Source: PALSA-693 sp963729695 (GTDB taxonomy: Bacteria; Actinomycetota; Acidimicrobiia; Acidimicrobiales; Palsa-688). From it: 64,000 nt of DNA. Under the pieces are notes generated by a model. That model was not told the origin of the DNA. It searched no databases and worked only from the letters and a program-made list of their open reading frames with translations. Positions 51,468 through 60,792 of this stretch are shown here, piece by piece (the first letter of the stretch is position 1; each line of letters begins with the position of its first letter). Location of the stretch: the NCBI GenBank assembly GCA_963729695.1, contig CAVSOT010000006.1, forward strand, positions 79,549 to 143,548, written 5' to 3'. Both the position numbers and the translations under genes were made by a program.

Positions 51468-53072
51468 CTATTTGGCCTGGTGCGCGTCCCAGGTTTGGGG
51501 GTTGAGTGGGTTGGCCCGCAGCGCCGGTTTCTTGATGCGCTGCATGGCTTCGGTGCGCTCGGGGTTGTCGATGAACTCGATGTAGCGGGGCACCATAAAG
51601 GTCGGCATGCGGTCCGCCAGGTACTCGCGCAGGTCGGCATGAGCCAGGGTCTCGCCGGGTTGGAGGATGACGCAGATCTTGACCTCGTCTTCGCCGAGCT
51701 CGGAGGGCACGGCGATGGCGGCCGATTCGAACACGGCCGGGTGGCGGTTGACGTAGGCCTCCACCTCCGCGGAGGAGATGTTCTCTCCCCGGCGGCGCAT
51801 GGAATCGTTGATGCGATCCACGAAGTGGTACCGGCCCCGCTCGTCCTGCACGAAACCGTCACCGGTGTGGAACCAGCCGTTACGCCACACCTGGGCCGTC
51901 TTGTCGGGCATCCCGAAATAGCCCACGATCATCCGCCACGGATCCGAGGTCCGCACCAACAACTCACCGGCCTGGCCTTGCGGCACCTCGTAGTCGTGCT
52001 CGTCGGCCACCCGCACCTCGTAACCGGAGGCCACCCATTTGGCGGTCGAGTCGCGGTCGGCCGTCACGTTCGGCCCGGCGTACAGGGGCATGCCCGTCTC
52101 CCCCGACGAATATGCCGTCCGCATCTGCACCCCGAAGCGGCTCTTGAATTCGTCGACACGCGCCACCACAGGTGCACCTGTCACGAATCGCAGCGGGTTG
52201 TCCAGGTCGTCTGCTTGGGGGGGCTGGTCGATCAGCCAGTTCATCATCACCGGGATCAAGGCTGTCGCGGTGCAGCCGAAGGCCCGCACCTCCTCCCAGA
52301 ACAGCCGGGTCTTGAACCCGTCCCGCAACACCACCCGCCCGCCGGGAAAGCCCAGCCAGGCGAGAGGGATGAGCCCGGACAGGTGGAAGGTGGGAAACGG
52401 GTCGTAGTAGGCGTCGTCGCCGGTCAGGTCCATCCACGCCTCGACCGGCCACAGGCGTCCCCAGGGGACCAGGATGCCCTTGGAAGCCCCAGTGGTGCCC
52501 GAGGTGTACGTGATGCAAGCGATCTCATGGCGCATCGGCACGGCCAAGTCCCGAGCCGCCTCCGCCCCCTCCCACACCTCAGCCGCCGTCACCAACCGAA
52601 ACGGAAACCCCTCCGGCACCTCCACCACCGCCGCATCGGGCACGACCACCAACTCCAGATACTCCAGCTGCGACGCCACCTCCGCCACCCGCTCCAAGAA
52701 CGGCAACCCGCAGATCATGTGCCGGGCCCGGCAGTTGTTCAACACATAGGCCAACGAGCTGCCCCGAAAGTCCGTGTTCACCCCGGTGTGCACCGCCCGC
52801 AACCAGCCCAACCCGACCCAGTGCTCACACGTCGAAATCGACGTCTGCACCATGGCCGCCACGTTGTCACCCGCCCCGATACCCAACCGGCGAAACCCGT
52901 CCGCCCAGCGCAGCACCGCCTGATGAAACTCCCCATAGGTGCGCGACCCCCCACTCACCTCCTGCAGAAACAGGCGACCACCATCACGCTCCGCCCACTC
53001 CCGCACCACCCCAGGCAACGTCTCACTCGGCTCGAACGTGGCCGCAACCGTCCCGCTGGACACCCAGCTCAT
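51468..53072 (-). CDS. AMP-dependent acyl-CoA ligase
   Basis: 534 aa. Motifs: ACITYTSGTTGASKGILVPW, TAYSSGETGMPLYAG, GWFHTGDGFVQDERGRYHFV, DSMRRRGENISSAEVEAYVN and the C-terminal MQRIKKPALR with the catalytic Lys. Resembles the crotonobetaine/carnitine and cholate-type ligase group. First in its region on the minus strand; likely activates the substrate or an intermediate of the neighbouring oxygenases. Confidence 0.88.
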   Translation of the reverse strand: MSWVSSGTVAATFEPSETLPGVVREWAERDGGRLFLQEVSGGSRTYGEFHQAVLRWADGFRRLGIGAGDNVAAMVQTSISTCEHWVGLGWLRAVHTGVNTDFRGSSLAYVLNNCRARHMICGLPFLERVAEVASQLEYLELVVVPDAAVVEVPEGFPFRLVTAAEVWEGAEAARDLAVPMRHEIACITYTSGTTGASKGILVPWGRLWPVEAWMDLTGDDAYYDPFPTFHLSGLIPLAWLGFPGGRVVLRDGFKTRLFWEEVRAFGCTATALIPVMMNWLIDQPPQADDLDNPLRFVTGAPVVARVDEFKSRFGVQMRTAYSSGETGMPLYAGPNVTADRDSTAKWVASGYEVRVADEHDYEVPQGQAGELLVRTSDPWRMIVGYFGMPDKTAQVWRNGWFHTGDGFVQDERGRYHFVDRINDSMRRRGENISSAEVEAYVNRHPAVFESAAIAVPSELGEDEVKICVILQPGETLAHADLREYLADRMPTFMVPRYIEFIDNPERTEAMQRIKKPALRANPLNPQTWDAHQAK

Positions 53073-53236
53073 CTCCTATCCGATCGTGACCCGTGAGGAA
53101 AAGCGGGCCTTTGCTACTACACCCCTCGACGGACCGTCAAGGAGACCCAGCCGGGGTTGACCCCTGTTGCCAGGAAGCGCTGATCCGTCGCCATCAGACG
53201 GCGTCGTCAGATGGGCGCATCGGCCAGATGGCGTCG

Positions 53237-54421
53237 TCAGATGGCCGCCTTGGCTCCAACCTCGATGTAGCCGCGCTCGGGACCCCGCATGAAGAACGAG
53301 TTGCCCAGGTCAACATCCCGAAGCGTGTACTCGGGTGCCACCCGCAGCAGGTGCTCGACGGCCACCTTGGTCTCCAGACGTGCGAGTGGGGCGCCGAGAC
53401 AGAGATGCGGTCCCCAACCGAAGCCCAGGTTGGACTTGCTCTCACGGTGAATGTCGAACCGGTTGGGATCCTCCCACCGTCTCGGATCCCGATTGGCGGC
53501 GGCCAGGAACACGTAGAGCACCTGGCCCTTCAAGAGCTCCACGCCGGCGAGCTCGGTGTCCTGCACGACCAGCCGCGGGCTGGTGTACTGGACGGGACCG
53601 GTCCAGCGCATGGCTTCTTCGATCGCCGCGGGCAACAGGTCGAGGTTGTGGGCAATCTCCTGCCGCTGATCGGGGTGATGCTCGAGGGCCACCAGGGTGT
53701 TGCCCATCAACTTCGCCGTGGTGTCGTAGCCGGCTAAGACGAGCAGCACGACCGTCGAGCGGATCACCTCGTCGCTCATGGCCTGATCGCCCGACAAGTT
53801 GAGCATGGCGGTGAACAGGTCGTCCGGCTGCTCGCTCCGGTGCGTGTCCATCTCCTGGCGCACGTAGTCGTTGATCTCAGTGGACGCCCGCCGCATGATG
53901 GCCTGTATCTCTTCCTGTTCGGCGCCCCAGGCCAGGTTGGAAACGATCTCGTGCGACCAGCGCCGGAAATCCTCGTACCGATCGGGAGGAACGCCGAGCA
54001 TGTCGGCCACGATCACGGTCGGGATCATGGTGAAATCCGCGATCAGGTCATAGCTGCGGGTTCCTTCGCGCAAGGGAGCCAACAGCTGCTCCACGACCTC
54101 CGTGACCCGCTGCTCCCACTTGGCGATAGCGCTGCGCGTGAACCGCGGCGACAGCGCGCCGCGCAACCGGCGCTGGTACGGGCCGTCGACGGTGATCAGA
54201 TTCGGTGCCTCGAACCAGTAGGCCAGCTGGCTGCTCAACATGGTGAACCGCTCGCCCGAGTCGGTCAGGACGGCGCTGATCTCGTCGAAGCCGAAGGCGT
54301 TCCAGCCCTGCATGGCGTCATTCCAGACCACGTTGCCAACCGTCCGGACCTCGTCGTAGATGGAATAGGGGTCGGCTATCCCGGCCGGGGTATGGAAGTT
54401 GATGTCGATTCGTGGCGTCAT
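53237..54421 (-). CDS. Cytochrome P450
   Basis: 394 aa, soluble bacterial class I type, from ATG 54421 with GGAGGGAGAATCT upstream. I helix: VLLVLAGYDTTAKLMG (acid-alcohol pair present as D-T). ExxR helix: AIEEAMRWTGPV. Heme loop: LGFGWGPHLCLGAPLARLE with the heme-ligand Cys. LITVDGPYQRRLRGALSPRF is the C-helix region. Probably hydroxylates a hydrophobic substrate such as a steroid, terpene or fatty acid. The ferredoxin at 56027 is a candidate electron donor. Confidence 0.93.
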   Translation of the reverse strand: MTPRIDINFHTPAGIADPYSIYDEVRTVGNVVWNDAMQGWNAFGFDEISAVLTDSGERFTMLSSQLAYWFEAPNLITVDGPYQRRLRGALSPRFTRSAIAKWEQRVTEVVEQLLAPLREGTRSYDLIADFTMIPTVIVADMLGVPPDRYEDFRRWSHEIVSNLAWGAEQEEIQAIMRRASTEINDYVRQEMDTHRSEQPDDLFTAMLNLSGDQAMSDEVIRSTVVLLVLAGYDTTAKLMGNTLVALEHHPDQRQEIAHNLDLLPAAIEEAMRWTGPVQYTSPRLVVQDTELAGVELLKGQVLYVFLAAANRDPRRWEDPNRFDIHRESKSNLGFGWGPHLCLGAPLARLETKVAVEHLLRVAPEYTLRDVDLGNSFFMRGPERGYIEVGAKAAI

Positions 54422-54839
54422 AGATTCTCCCTCCGGTTGTGACCCCAAGCGCCCGTGTCGATATCGACGGTACAGCCATCGGGGTCGCCGCTCCACATCG
54501 TGCCCTTCAGAAAAGCCGGGTCGCAGGACATCAGGTCAGACCGGTCGTGTTCCATCGGTTTCCCTCTTCCTCCGACCGCGCCGGGCCGCCTGGTGAGCCA
54601 GCCCCGGCTCGCGGGGGTCCGCCAACTTTAGTGCACGTTTCCGGAATGATGTCGCACTCTGACGCCAATCTGCCTCCGCCCCGATCCCGTCCCGAGACCG
54701 CCGCAAACGAGGTGAATTGGCTGCTCCGGGTACGATTACGCAGCTACCGGACCACGAGGCCAGGTGAGCGAACGCTCGCACACATCTGGCCCGACCGTCT
54801 AGGCTGGGGAAAGAGCTGCCCGAACCGCATGGAGGCACC
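54422..54839. promoter_or_regulatory. 418-bp divergent region between P450 and Rieske genes
   Basis: Holds no gene but must contain promoters for both directions. A perfect 12-bp palindrome GTCGATATCGAC at 54457-54468 lies 35 bp upstream of the P450 start. The same 12-mer also occurs inside the Rieske coding region, so its role as an operator is uncertain. Confidence 0.4.
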
Positions 54840-56015
54840 GTGGACAGAGAAGCGCTGGATCGCAGCATCGCCAGACGGCTGCTGGACCACATCGAGCACC
54901 ACACCACCGACATGGCCGACGAGGTCCTGGAGGTCCCCATGGGGATCTACACCTCCGAGGACTACCTCGAACGCGAGCTCGAGCTGCTCTTCCGGGACCA
55001 ACCTCTGGTGTTGTGCCTCTCTGGCGCCCTCCCCCGGCCGAACAGCTTTTACACGACCGAGCTGATCGGCGTACCGCTGCTCCTGACGCGTGACTCGGAT
55101 GGTGGGGTGCATGCGTTCGCCAACGTCTGTCGGCACCGGGGGGTGCGGGTCGTGGATGGTTACGGAGATGCCCGGCGCTTCACCTGCCCCTTCCACGCCT
55201 GGGTCTACGACGTCAAAGGCAAGTTGGTCGGGATTCCGGTCGCCGAGGCCTTCGACGGGCTGTGCCGTGAGGAGAAAGGGTTGATCGAGCTTCCGGTGGC
55301 CGAAGGCTACGGCCTGATCGTGGGCCGGCTTCGTCCGGGCGACCCCGTCGATATCGACAGCTATCTCGGCCCAGGCCTGGTCGAGGAGCTGTCGTTGCTC
55401 GATTTCGCCAGCTGGGAGCTCCTCGGTGACCCCCACGTGCACGAAGTCGACGCCAACTGGAAGGTGCAACTCGACACGTACCGGGAGAACTACCACTTCG
55501 ACTATCTCCACCGGAAGACCCTCGGCGAGTACGCCTATGGCGGTGTGCTGATCTTCGACGCGTTCGGTCCGCACCTGCGCAACTCCACCGCCATCCGCAG
55601 CATCGACGAGCTCAAAGGCCGGCCCGAGAAGGATTGGGACGACCCCTTCCAGCACATCAGCTACCAGTACGCCCTGTTTCCGAACTCCATCGTGAGCTTC
55701 GACTATCGCCACGTCGAGCTGTGGCAAGTGCTTCCCGCCGGAGCCCACCACTCCCGGGCGGTGCACGGCAACTACATGCGGCCAGGTCTTTCCGAGGAAC
55801 AGACCAACCGATTCGTCGAGTTGGCGCCCTGGATCTGCCAAGCCGTGGTCGACGGAGAGGATTTCTGGGTGGCTGCCCGGACCGAACCCGGCATCGAAAC
55901 CGGCCTGGTAGACCACGCCGTCTTCGGGCGGAACGAACCGGCGCCCCAGCACCTGCATCGACGATTCCTCGCCGCCCTCGGCGAGTCCGCCACCGCCTCT
56001 GCCGCCACGGGCTGA
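54840..56015 (+). CDS. Rieske non-heme iron oxygenase, alpha subunit
   Basis: 391 aa from GTG 54840. Rieske cluster ligands: NVCRHRGVR (Cys97, His99) and RFTCPFHAWVYD (Cys116, His119). The mononuclear iron site is in DTYRENYHFDYLHRKTLG, with the bridging Asp/Glu and two His. Members insert oxygen into aromatic, steroid or alicyclic rings or demethylate. No beta subunit or reductase is adjacent, so an alpha-only (KshA-like) type is possible. Followed 11 bp later by the ferredoxin gene. Confidence 0.9.
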   Translation: MDREALDRSIARRLLDHIEHHTTDMADEVLEVPMGIYTSEDYLERELELLFRDQPLVLCLSGALPRPNSFYTTELIGVPLLLTRDSDGGVHAFANVCRHRGVRVVDGYGDARRFTCPFHAWVYDVKGKLVGIPVAEAFDGLCREEKGLIELPVAEGYGLIVGRLRPGDPVDIDSYLGPGLVEELSLLDFASWELLGDPHVHEVDANWKVQLDTYRENYHFDYLHRKTLGEYAYGGVLIFDAFGPHLRNSTAIRSIDELKGRPEKDWDDPFQHISYQYALFPNSIVSFDYRHVELWQVLPAGAHHSRAVHGNYMRPGLSEEQTNRFVELAPWICQAVVDGEDFWVAARTEPGIETGLVDHAVFGRNEPAPQHLHRRFLAALGESATASAATG

Positions 56016-56026
56016 GGAGCAGTTAG

Positions 56027-56218
56027 GTGCGGGTGGCCATCGATGGGAAGCTGTGTTTCCGGCATCAGCGGTGCATGGCCCACTGCCCCGAGGTGTTCGG
56101 GATCGACGACGAGGGCTTCGGGGTCGTGCTCATTCCGGACGTGCCGGCGGAGCTCGAAGAGCGGGTACGGGAATGCGTGGAGCGATGCCCCGAGGAAGCC
56201 ATCAGCATGACGGCCTAG
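56027..56218 (+). CDS. Ferredoxin with CxxHxxC motif (3Fe-4S type)
   Basis: 63 aa from GTG 56027. Cluster residues: Cys10, His13, Cys16, Cys20 and Cys54, in CFRHQRCMAHCP and ECVERCPEEA. His replaces the second Cys of the usual CxxCxxC, as in ferredoxins partnered with P450s in mycobacteria, where a 3Fe-4S cluster is held. Placed between the Rieske and molybdenum hydroxylase genes and near a P450; any of them may use it. Confidence 0.88.
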   Translation: MRVAIDGKLCFRHQRCMAHCPEVFGIDDEGFGVVLIPDVPAELEERVRECVERCPEEAISMTA

Positions 56219-56242
56219 TCGTGGCCGTCGAGAGGAGAAGAT

Positions 56243-58585
56243 GTGCCGCCGACAACCGACAACGTCGACACCCTGCAGCCGGCCAATGCCGGGTCCGCCA
56301 GGTACGTGGGCAGCCGGATCAATCGAGTCGAAGACGAGCGTCTGCTCACCGGCCGCGGCACGTACGTCGCGGACGTGATGCTGCCCGGCACGTTGCACGG
56401 GGTTTTCGTCCGGAGCCCACATGCTCGGGCCCGCATCGTCGGGATCGACCGGTCCGAGGCGGAGGCCCTACCGGGGGTACACGCCGTCTTCCTGGGTGCG
56501 GACCTCAACCCTGGGGTCCGCGCCCAATGGCACACCTTGAGTGGACCCGAGGCCGTCGAAGCGCCTCGGCCCCCGCTGGCCGATGAGGAAGTCCGCTTCG
56601 TCGGCGACCCGGTGGCCTTCGTCGTCGCCGACAACGCCTACATCGCCGAGGATGCAGCCGACCTGGTCGTAGTGGACTACGACCCTCTGCCGGCGGTCGT
56701 CGACTACGTCGTTGCCGAGTCCGCCGAGGGCCTGGTGCACGAGGCCTTTCCGAGGAACGTGATCGGGTCCGTGCCCGGTCCGCCCGCCGACCAGGTCGAC
56801 GCCGCGTTCGCCAACGCGGCCCATGTCACCAGCGAAACCATCGCTCAGCACGCCTACGTCCCGTCTCCGATGGAGACCCGCGGCATGGTCGCCCACTGGC
56901 GGGCCGGAGAGCTGACGATCTACGCCGCGACCCAGACGCCGCACGACTATCGGTCGTTCAGCTCACGGTTGCTCGGGGTGCCGGAGCACCGGATACGAGT
57001 GATCATGCGCGACACCGGAGGAGGCTTCGGTCAGAAGATCTTCATCCAGCGCGAAGAGATGTGCCTGATGCTGGCGGCCATGAAGCTTCCCGCGCCTGTT
57101 CAGTGGATAGAGGACCGCCGGGAGAACCTGCTGAGTGCCGGGCAGTCACGACACGAGCACGGGACAGCCGAGGTCGCCTTCGACGAAAGCGGGACCATCT
57201 TGGCCGTCAAGCTGGACGTGATCCAGGACGTCGGCGCCTATCCCACTCCTTCCCCGGTGGCCACTGGCGGTCTCATCGGATCGCAGTTCCCCGGCCCCTA
57301 CCGGATACCGCTGGCGACCTTCTCGTCCAAGGCCATTTGCTCCAACACCGTCGGACGGTCGGCGTATCGAGGCCCGTGGATGTTCGAAACCCTGGCCCGG
57401 GAGATGATCCTCGATATTGCCGCCCGACAGATGGGCATGGACCCCATCGACCTGCGGCGGCGCAACCTGCTCCGCCAGGACGAGATGCCCTACACCAACC
57501 CCAACGGGATGACCTACGACGCCGTCACCCCGTTGGAGACCTTCGAGCACGCCATGGAAATCCTCCGCTACGAAGAATTCCGCCAAGAGCAGGCCGCCGC
57601 CCGCCAGCGCGGCCGTTACCTCGGGGTAGGTACCTCGACCTACGTCGAGCTCACCACCGGCGGCTTCGGAATGTACGCCTCAGAGGGCGCCAACATCCGC
57701 ATCGAGCCCTCGGGCAAGGTCAACGTGTACATGGCCGGCGGATCCACGGGCAACAGCGTCGAGACCACCGTCGTACAGCTGACCGCCGACGCCCTCGGCG
57801 TCGACATCGAGGACGTCAACACCATCCAGGGCGACACCGCCATCACCCCCTACGGAGCGGGCACGGGCGGCAGTCGCAGCGCCTCCATGGCCGCCGGAGC
57901 CATCGCCGTGACGGCCGGTGAGCTCCGAGACAAGATCGCGACCCTGGCCGCCCACCGGCTCGAAGCCGCGGTCGAGGACATCGAACTGGCCCACGGCCGG
58001 GCCAGCGTGCGGGGCACGCCGTCGGTGGGCATCTCCTTTGGCGAGCTGGCCCAGATGGCGTATTTCGCCACCGACCAGCTTCCCCCCGGAATGACCGCCG
58101 GCCTCGAGGCGTCCGGCCGTTACACGACCCCGCGGCCCTTCATCTGGGCCAACGCCACCCACGTGTGCACCTGCGAGGTCGACATCCGCACCGGATCGGT
58201 CACCGTCCTGCGCTACATCGTCAGCGAGGACTGCGGCCCGATGATCAACCCGAACGTGGTGGAGGGCCAGATCGCGGGCGGAAGCGTCCAGGGGATCGGC
58301 GGGGTCCTGCACGAGCACCTGGCCTACGACGACGATGGCAACCCGCTCGCCACCACGTTCATGGACTACCTGCTGCCCACGACCGCCGAGGTTCCGGTGA
58401 TCGAATACGGCCACGTCGAGACCCCGAGTCCCGGTGCCGGGGGCTTCAAAGGGGTGGGCGAAGGCGGCGCCATCGGGTCGCCCGCTGCGGTGGTCAACGC
58501 CGTGGCCGACGCCCTCGCTCCCTTCGGCGTCACCATCACCCGGCTGCCCCTCGGCCCAGCCGACATCCTGGCCCTGCTCAACTGA
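56243..58585 (+). CDS. Xanthine dehydrogenase-family molybdopterin-binding subunit (CoxL-like)
   Basis: 780 aa from GTG 56243 with AGAGGAGA upstream. Aldehyde oxidase a/b hammerhead domain (about 30-150: RLLTGRGTYVADVMLPGTLH), then molybdopterin-binding domains: RDTGGGFGQKIFIQREEMC, SAYRGPWMFETLAREMILDI, TGGSRSASMAAGAI and GAGGFKGVGEGGAIGSPAAV with the catalytic Glu. It lacks the AYxCSFR loop of true CO dehydrogenase, so it hydroxylates another substrate. The usual FAD and 2Fe-2S subunits are not next to it; it is an orphan large subunit beside Rieske and ferredoxin genes. Confidence 0.88.
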   Translation: MPPTTDNVDTLQPANAGSARYVGSRINRVEDERLLTGRGTYVADVMLPGTLHGVFVRSPHARARIVGIDRSEAEALPGVHAVFLGADLNPGVRAQWHTLSGPEAVEAPRPPLADEEVRFVGDPVAFVVADNAYIAEDAADLVVVDYDPLPAVVDYVVAESAEGLVHEAFPRNVIGSVPGPPADQVDAAFANAAHVTSETIAQHAYVPSPMETRGMVAHWRAGELTIYAATQTPHDYRSFSSRLLGVPEHRIRVIMRDTGGGFGQKIFIQREEMCLMLAAMKLPAPVQWIEDRRENLLSAGQSRHEHGTAEVAFDESGTILAVKLDVIQDVGAYPTPSPVATGGLIGSQFPGPYRIPLATFSSKAICSNTVGRSAYRGPWMFETLAREMILDIAARQMGMDPIDLRRRNLLRQDEMPYTNPNGMTYDAVTPLETFEHAMEILRYEEFRQEQAAARQRGRYLGVGTSTYVELTTGGFGMYASEGANIRIEPSGKVNVYMAGGSTGNSVETTVVQLTADALGVDIEDVNTIQGDTAITPYGAGTGGSRSASMAAGAIAVTAGELRDKIATLAAHRLEAAVEDIELAHGRASVRGTPSVGISFGELAQMAYFATDQLPPGMTAGLEASGRYTTPRPFIWANATHVCTCEVDIRTGSVTVLRYIVSEDCGPMINPNVVEGQIAGGSVQGIGGVLHEHLAYDDDGNPLATTFMDYLLPTTAEVPVIEYGHVETPSPGAGGFKGVGEGGAIGSPAAVVNAVADALAPFGVTITRLPLGPADILALLN

Positions 58586-58649
58586 TCCGCCCGCCCCACA
58601 GCACCCGCCCCCCAGCACCCGCTCGCCCGCTCCACGGAACCGGGCCGAG

Positions 58650-58765
58650 ACACAAACGCGACACGGCTGTTTCTTGCCGAGCCGATCCGTGTCCCCTTGT
58701 GGTCGTATATGACCACAAGGGGACACCGATCGCCCATCGGGGAACCACGCGTGCCGCGTTTGTGT
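58650..58765. repeat. Palindromic repeat element, copy B (nested hairpins)
   Basis: Outer arms ACACAAACGCGACACG (58650-58665) and its near-complement at 58750-58765 (one mismatch) enclose a perfect 16-bp stem GTGTCCCCTTGTGGTC / GACCACAAGGGGACAC (58689-58726) with a GTATAT loop. It shares the arm and the GTGTCCCCTTGT-GTC-TATA core with copy A at 24029-24140. It too lies between convergent genes, so it can act as a two-way terminator. Confidence 0.7.
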
Positions 58766-58798
58766 TCCGCGGCGACCGCCCACCCCCTCGAGAGACCG

Positions 58799-59537
58799 CT
58801 ACGTGGCTCGGCCCGCCATCTCGTACAGGAAATCCGCTACTCGATCCGGCTGGGAAAGGAACGGGGAATGCCCGCTGTCCCATTCGAGCGCGGTAGTGCA
58901 CCGCTGGGCCAGAATACGCTGGAGGTCGGGATGGATGGTCTGGTCCTTTGTGCAGACGATGTAGGTCGAGGGTTTCGAGCGCCAGGCCACCGCTAGCGGC
59001 GTCTGCTGTAAGGCCACCAGCGGGTGCGGTCCCAGGCGAGCGAGCGCCCAGTCGACGGTTTCGGGCTCACAGTCGTTGTACAGGCACGCTGCTGCCGCTG
59101 ACCGCTCGACGGTTGCCGTCCCGTGGTCGTCGAAGATCAGACCGGCACCGAGGTCCGGCCGGCCCTCGTAGGAGATCCCCGCAGCCGCGACCTCGGCGGT
59201 CGCCGCGGTGGCACACGTCTCTTCCGCATCGATGGGGAGGGCGCACAGATAGACGAGATGAGTAACCCCAGGATGCTCCCCGGCTTCGGTGATGACGCCA
59301 CCGCCATAGGAGTGACCGACAAGAACGACCGGGCCGTCGAACGCGGTCAAGGACTTCCGACACCCGGGCGGCGTCGCCGTGCAGATCGCCGAGTGGGCCC
59401 CGGTCCCGCCCGTGCCCGGGCAGGTCCACCGCGATGGCGCGGACCCCCCGTGCGGACAGCCGATTCACGACTCGGTCCCAGCACCAGGCCCCATGCCAAG
59501 CCCCGTGGACCAGCACCACACTCGCAGCTTCCGACAT
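58799..59537 (-). CDS. Alpha/beta hydrolase (EstC-like), frameshifted
   Basis: ATG 59537 opens MSEAASVVLVHGAWHGAWCW (oxyanion HG) and VRAIAVDLPGHGRDRGPLGD. After VSEVL the frame changes: the nucleophile GPVVLVGHSYGGGVITEAGE and the rest, including the catalytic His in WDSGHSPFLSQPDRVADFL, are in the next frame to 58799. An extra T in CTTGACC near 59351 accounts for it (EVLTAFDGPV); corrected length is 245 aa, standard for this esterase family. Confidence 0.82.
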
Positions 59538-59650
59538 CGGCGAGATCCCTCCAAATGCGGCACCCGCGGCAGCCGTCGCCACCCGGCGGAGTGTACCGAG
59601 AACCGGGCCGGGCGGATCGGGTAGCGACCTGCCCGCCCCACCAGCCGCCC

Positions 59651-60592
59651 CTATTCGCGGAAGTCGATGACGAACCGGCCGCGGACCCCGCCCCGCTCGA
59701 ACCGGCGGTGGGCGTCGGCTGCTCGCTCAGGGGCAACGACATCGGCGACGCGTGGCGTCACCACCCCATCCTCCACCTGCCGGCACAACCGGTCCAGAGC
59801 GGCAGTGTCCTTGGCCCGCTCGGAGCACCGGATACGGCAGATCCGGATGCCCCGCCCGGGATCGGAGCTCCAGTCGTGCACGGCCGCAACCGCTCCGCCC
59901 TCCCGGATGGCAGGCACGATGTCCGCTTGCAGCCGGGCGCCGTCGGCCACCGCATCCACCCCAGACGGCAGCGCGTGGCGAACCCGCTGGCCGAGCCCCT
60001 CGCCTCGGGCCATGACCGCATCCGCGCCGAGGGATCGCACCAACTCCTCATCGGCCGGCGCCGCGTCGGCGAGGACAACGAGGCCATCCGCCTTGGCCAG
60101 CTCCACGACGAAGCTCCCGAAGGCGCCGGCGGCGCCCGTCACCAGAAGGCTCTGGCCGGCGGCCAATCCGAGACCGTCGAGTGCCATGCGGGCGGTCATG
60201 GCGTTCATCAAGAAGGTCGAGGCGGGAATGGGGTCGATCCCACCCGGGCTGCCGACCACGCACTCAGCCGGAACTACGAGCTCGTCGGCGTACGCCCCCC
60301 CGTGCGGCCAGTGCGGCATGACCAGCGCGACCACCGGCTCGCCGACGGACCACGGCACCTGGTCCCCGACTGCGCTCACCACCCCTGAGGCGTCCATGCC
60401 GGGCACGTGCGGCGGCGGGCGCGATGCGAAGACCGCCCGGAGTACGCCGGAACGAAGGTCGGCGTCCGTCGGGTTCACGGCCGCTCCGTGGATCCGGATC
60501 CGTACCTCCCCCGGACCGGGCTCCGGTCGGGGCACGTCGTACACCTGGAGTCGTTCCGGACCGCCGAAGTCCATCACCCCAACCACTCGCAT
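59651..60592 (-). CDS. NADP-dependent quinone oxidoreductase-like protein (MDR superfamily)
   Basis: 313 aa zinc-free medium-chain reductase. GroES-like N-domain: VRIRIHGAAVNPTDADLRSG and VPGMDASGVVSAVGDQV. Rossmann part: SLLVTGAAGAFGSFVVELAK and the C-terminal RFERGGVRGRFVIDF ending. No zinc-binding Cys cluster. Reduces quinones, enones or similar; substrate unknown. Confidence 0.88.
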   Translation of the reverse strand: MRVVGVMDFGGPERLQVYDVPRPEPGPGEVRIRIHGAAVNPTDADLRSGVLRAVFASRPPPHVPGMDASGVVSAVGDQVPWSVGEPVVALVMPHWPHGGAYADELVVPAECVVGSPGGIDPIPASTFLMNAMTARMALDGLGLAAGQSLLVTGAAGAFGSFVVELAKADGLVVLADAAPADEELVRSLGADAVMARGEGLGQRVRHALPSGVDAVADGARLQADIVPAIREGGAVAAVHDWSSDPGRGIRICRIRCSERAKDTAALDRLCRQVEDGVVTPRVADVVAPERAADAHRRFERGGVRGRFVIDFRE

Positions 60593-60792
60593 GGACGTCC
60601 GACCTCCCAGTCGACGACGTTATCCGGCCAGCCCCGAACGAGACGCCGGACCAGGGGTCGACAACGCCCGAAGATGACCGTGCGACATGAACTCCCCACT
60701 TCGCTGGTCGCGACCGCGAGGCCGTCGCTCGGCCGCCCTGAACACGGGCCCGGCCTGGCGAAAGTGCTCGATCGCCGGGCGGGGCCGGCTTA

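Noticed and set aside
53170..53240. Repeated CAGATGG / GTCGTCAGATGG units between the ligase and P450 genes
   Set aside because: Short imperfect direct repeats without symmetry or regulatory placement; nothing further supported.
54457..54468. Palindrome GTCGATATCGAC upstream of the P450 gene as a specific operator
   Set aside because: The same 12-mer occurs inside the Rieske coding sequence (near 55349), so position alone does not show regulation; kept only as a low-confidence note.
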